Shown in pieces: positions 61,748 to 64,000 of a DNA stretch of 64,000 nt; within the stretch, counting starts at the first letter, position 1, and each line of letters opens with the position of its first letter. The notes under the pieces were generated by a model, which ran no database searches, was not told the DNA's origin, and saw only the letters and a list, made by a program, of their open reading frames with translations. A program made the position numbers and the translations under genes. The stretch is from Buchnera aphidicola (Acyrthosiphon lactucae) (GTDB lineage Bacteria > Pseudomonadota > Gammaproteobacteria > Enterobacterales > Enterobacteriaceae): NCBI RefSeq assembly GCF_005083565.1, contig NZ_CP034891.1:62001-126000 (forward strand), given 5' to 3'.

Positions 61748-63940
61748 ATGGATGTATACGTGATTATTATAAAAGTTGTTTTACCTATTCCAATTAGAAA
61801 ATATTTTGAATATTTTTTGCCTAATTTTATGTGTCCTGTTATCGGAGGGCGAGTTTTAGTTCCGTTTAATTCTAAAGACTTAGTGGGGATTGTGATTTCT
61901 TTTTATAAAAAGAATAATATAAGTCAATTGAATTTTAAATACGTTAAATTATTAATTGATAAAAAATCACTTTTTTCTAATATTACATTAGATCTGATAA
62001 AATGGACAAGTAAAAATTATTATTGTCCTATGGGAAATTTATTTTTTTCTATTTTACCAAAAATATTACATGCTAGTAATGTTATAAAAAATATAGATAC
62101 TTTTCAATGGATTATAACACAAAAAGGTCGCGAATTAGATTTAAGTCATTTAAAAAATAGAAAAAAACAATTGGAAACATTGCTTTTTTTAAAGAAAAAA
62201 AATATTTTAAATACTGAATTAAAAAAATATAATTTATCTCAAGTTATTTTAAAAAAATTGGAAATTCAAGAATTATGTGTAAAATATTTTGATTATAGAA
62301 TATTTTTTAAAAAAAAATTTTTAAAAATAAAAAGAAATTTTTTTTTAAATAAAAAAATATCAATTATTCTTGACAATATTTTGATAAAAAAAAGTTTTTC
62401 ATCTTGGTTATTAAGTGAAAATAATTTATATGCTAAAGTTAAATTTTATTTAGGTCTAATCAAATCAGTACTATATAAAAGTATGCAAATTTTAATTTTA
62501 GTTCCTTATATTAAAAATATAAATATAATTTTAGTATTTTTAAAAAAATATTTTAATGTTTCTATTGATATCATTCATTCAAAATTAGCTAATACTAAAT
62601 ACTTTAAAAATTGGATCAGAACAAAAAATGGTGAAAATTCTATTATTATTGGTACAAGAAAAAGTATTTTTTTACCTTTTTCGAATTTAGGAGTTATTAT
62701 TATTTTTGAAGAACATAATTTAAGGTATAAAAGTATATATCAGTGTAGGTATAATGTTAGAGATTTAGGAATATTAAGAGCATATAAAGAGAATATACCT
62801 ATAATTTTAGATTCAAATACTCCTTCATTAAAAACATTATATAATGTTTTACATAAAAAATGTTTTTATATTAAATTATATAAACATAATTATATTAATA
62901 AATTAAATAACAGTATTATTGATTTAAAAAAAGATAAAATAAAATTTGGGCTATCTTTAACTTTAATAAATGAAATTTATAAAAATTCCCAAAAAAAACA
63001 AGTTTTATTAATTTTTAATAAATTTAATTTATTTTTTTTTGTATTAAAGTGTAGTAAATGTAATTTTATATTTGAATGTAGTAGTTGTCATAATTATTTA
63101 GAAATTAATGAATATCGTAATATTTTATTTTGTAAATTTTGTTTAATTCAGATCAAAAAACCAATTTTTTGTTCTAATTGTAGAAGTTTTCTTCTCCTTA
63201 TTATAAAAATAAGTATAGAAAAAATTGAAAATAAAATACAAAATCTTTTTCCAAAAATTCCATTATTTTTCTTATTAAATGAAAAAAATATAAATAAAAA
63301 CATACTAAATAAAAAAAATTTTGAATTTTATATTTCTAGTCCTTATATAATTATTACTACAGAAGAAATAGTTCAAAATTATTATTTTCCTCATATAAAA
63401 TTAATTGTTTTAATGTGTATTGATAATTATTTTCTTTCTTTTAACTTTCGTGCTATAGAATATTTTGCTCAATTTTATATTAATTTAAATCAACTAACTA
63501 AAAGTATTAAAAAATCATTTAAAATATTTATACAAACATCATTTCCTAATGATATAAATTTAAAAGAAATATGTAACAATGGATATTTTTCTTTTTCTAG
63601 GAAAATATTATCAATTAGAAAAAATTTTTTACTGCCTCCTTGGAATTTTCACAGTGTTGTTTATTCTGAAAGTTTATATGCTGAATATAATATAATTTTT
63701 TTAAATTTGATACGAAAAATATTAGAGAAAAAATCTAATAAAAATAATTTTTTTTTACGATTTGTGGGACCTCATAATTCTTTTTTATCAAAAAATAAAA
63801 AAAAACATTTCCATAAATTATTAATTGAATGTTCTTCACGTATTTTTCTTAAAATCATATTAAATGAATGTATTGATTTAATTAATATTTTTGATATTTC
63901 AAAACGAGTTAAATGGTTTATAGATGTTGAACCGAATTAA
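61748..63940 (+). CDS. priA: PriA-like primosomal protein with eroded helicase motifs
   Basis: PriA restarts stalled forks in E. coli as a 3'-5' helicase of about 732 residues. This frame has 730 and aligns end to end. The N-terminal DNA-binding domain (VVLPIPIRKYFEYFLP) and all eight zinc cysteines (C435, C438, C444, C447, C462, C465, C475, C478) are kept. The ATPase motifs are not. Walker A GVTGSGKTE reads ENNLYAKVK (224-232), DEEH reads FEEH (320-323), GSATP reads DSNTP, and the GRAGR arginine-finger region reads LTKSI. It is in frame and uninterrupted, so probably translated, but unlikely to hydrolyse ATP. Confidence 0.85.
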   Translation: MDVYVIIIKVVLPIPIRKYFEYFLPNFMCPVIGGRVLVPFNSKDLVGIVISFYKKNNISQLNFKYVKLLIDKKSLFSNITLDLIKWTSKNYYCPMGNLFFSILPKILHASNVIKNIDTFQWIITQKGRELDLSHLKNRKKQLETLLFLKKKNILNTELKKYNLSQVILKKLEIQELCVKYFDYRIFFKKKFLKIKRNFFLNKKISIILDNILIKKSFSSWLLSENNLYAKVKFYLGLIKSVLYKSMQILILVPYIKNINIILVFLKKYFNVSIDIIHSKLANTKYFKNWIRTKNGENSIIIGTRKSIFLPFSNLGVIIIFEEHNLRYKSIYQCRYNVRDLGILRAYKENIPIILDSNTPSLKTLYNVLHKKCFYIKLYKHNYINKLNNSIIDLKKDKIKFGLSLTLINEIYKNSQKKQVLLIFNKFNLFFFVLKCSKCNFIFECSSCHNYLEINEYRNILFCKFCLIQIKKPIFCSNCRSFLLLIIKISIEKIENKIQNLFPKIPLFFLLNEKNINKNILNKKNFEFYISSPYIIITTEEIVQNYYFPHIKLIVLMCIDNYFLSFNFRAIEYFAQFYINLNQLTKSIKKSFKIFIQTSFPNDINLKEICNNGYFSFSRKILSIRKNFLLPPWNFHSVVYSESLYAEYNIIFLNLIRKILEKKSNKNNFFLRFVGPHNSFLSKNKKKHFHKLLIECSSRIFLKIILNECIDLINIFDISKRVKWFIDVEPN

Positions 63941-64000
63941 TATTAATAAAATATATTTTGAGAAATAATTAATAATTTTATTTTTACTCGTTGAAGTTCT

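Noticed and set aside
63941-64000. Start of another gene after priA
   Set aside because: Only 60 bases remain, and no start codon, ribosome site or family pattern can be supported.

Overview
The window is a stretch of the chromosome of an obligate intracellular gammaproteobacterial endosymbiont, almost certainly Buchnera aphidicola (the aphid symbiont). Three things point there. The base composition is extremely AT-rich. Nearly every protein aligns end to end with an Escherichia coli orthologue. Gene blocks keep enterobacterial synteny but are trimmed to essentials. There are no insertion sequences, prophages, CRISPR arrays or acquired genes. The strain cannot be named from the sequence alone. 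Comparisons with E. coli proteins below are made from memory, without an alignment program.

Layout. 1-3869: 5' part of dnaG (cut by the left edge), rpsU, tsaD, ribB and a kinase-only hldE. 4082-9993: cca, uppP, the PTS genes ptsH-ptsI-crr and cysK. 10244-14300: ligA, tRNA-Lys(UUU), tRNA-Val(UAC), gltX and tRNA-Ala(GGC). 14427-24972: a flagellar block, fliE opposed to fliF-G-H-I-J-K-(M+N)-(O+P)-Q-R. 25134-32203: rpmB-rpmG, a truncated tamB, ppa, pmbA, the RNase P RNA and rsmI. 32314-39316: fabB, talA, tkt, dapE, a tiny bamC remnant and dapA. 39594-39774: eroded remains of bcp. 39954-41836: aroC and smrB. 42255-49339: the complete histidine operon hisGDCBHAFI. 49644-55103: gnd, dcd, a C-terminally shortened metG, tilS and tRNA-Val(GAC). 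55269-63940: ribE, the rnfABCDGE electron-transport operon with a frameshifted rnfG, nth and priA.

How it fits together. The metabolic genes supply the host or the minimal cell: histidine synthesis, dapA/dapE for lysine and peptidoglycan, aroC for aromatics, cysK for cysteine, ribB/ribE for riboflavin, and gnd/tal/tkt for pentose phosphates. The PTS brings in sugar and Rnf links NADH oxidation to an ion gradient. The rest is information processing.

The most notable signal is partial decay, where half of a protein or complex is kept and the rest discarded. The flagellar block keeps the basal body and export gate. FliG has lost all five charged torque residues, FliM has lost its CheY-binding N-terminus, FliM and FliN are one reading frame, and FliO and FliP are one reading frame. 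This looks like a non-rotating export machine. PriA keeps its fold and all eight zinc cysteines but its helicase motifs are eroded. BamC is reduced to its lipobox and BamD-binding lasso. HldE keeps only the kinase, TamB lacks its conserved C-terminal domain, and Cca lacks its HD phosphohydrolase motif. rnfG is broken at an A11 tract in a way that transcriptional slippage could repair.
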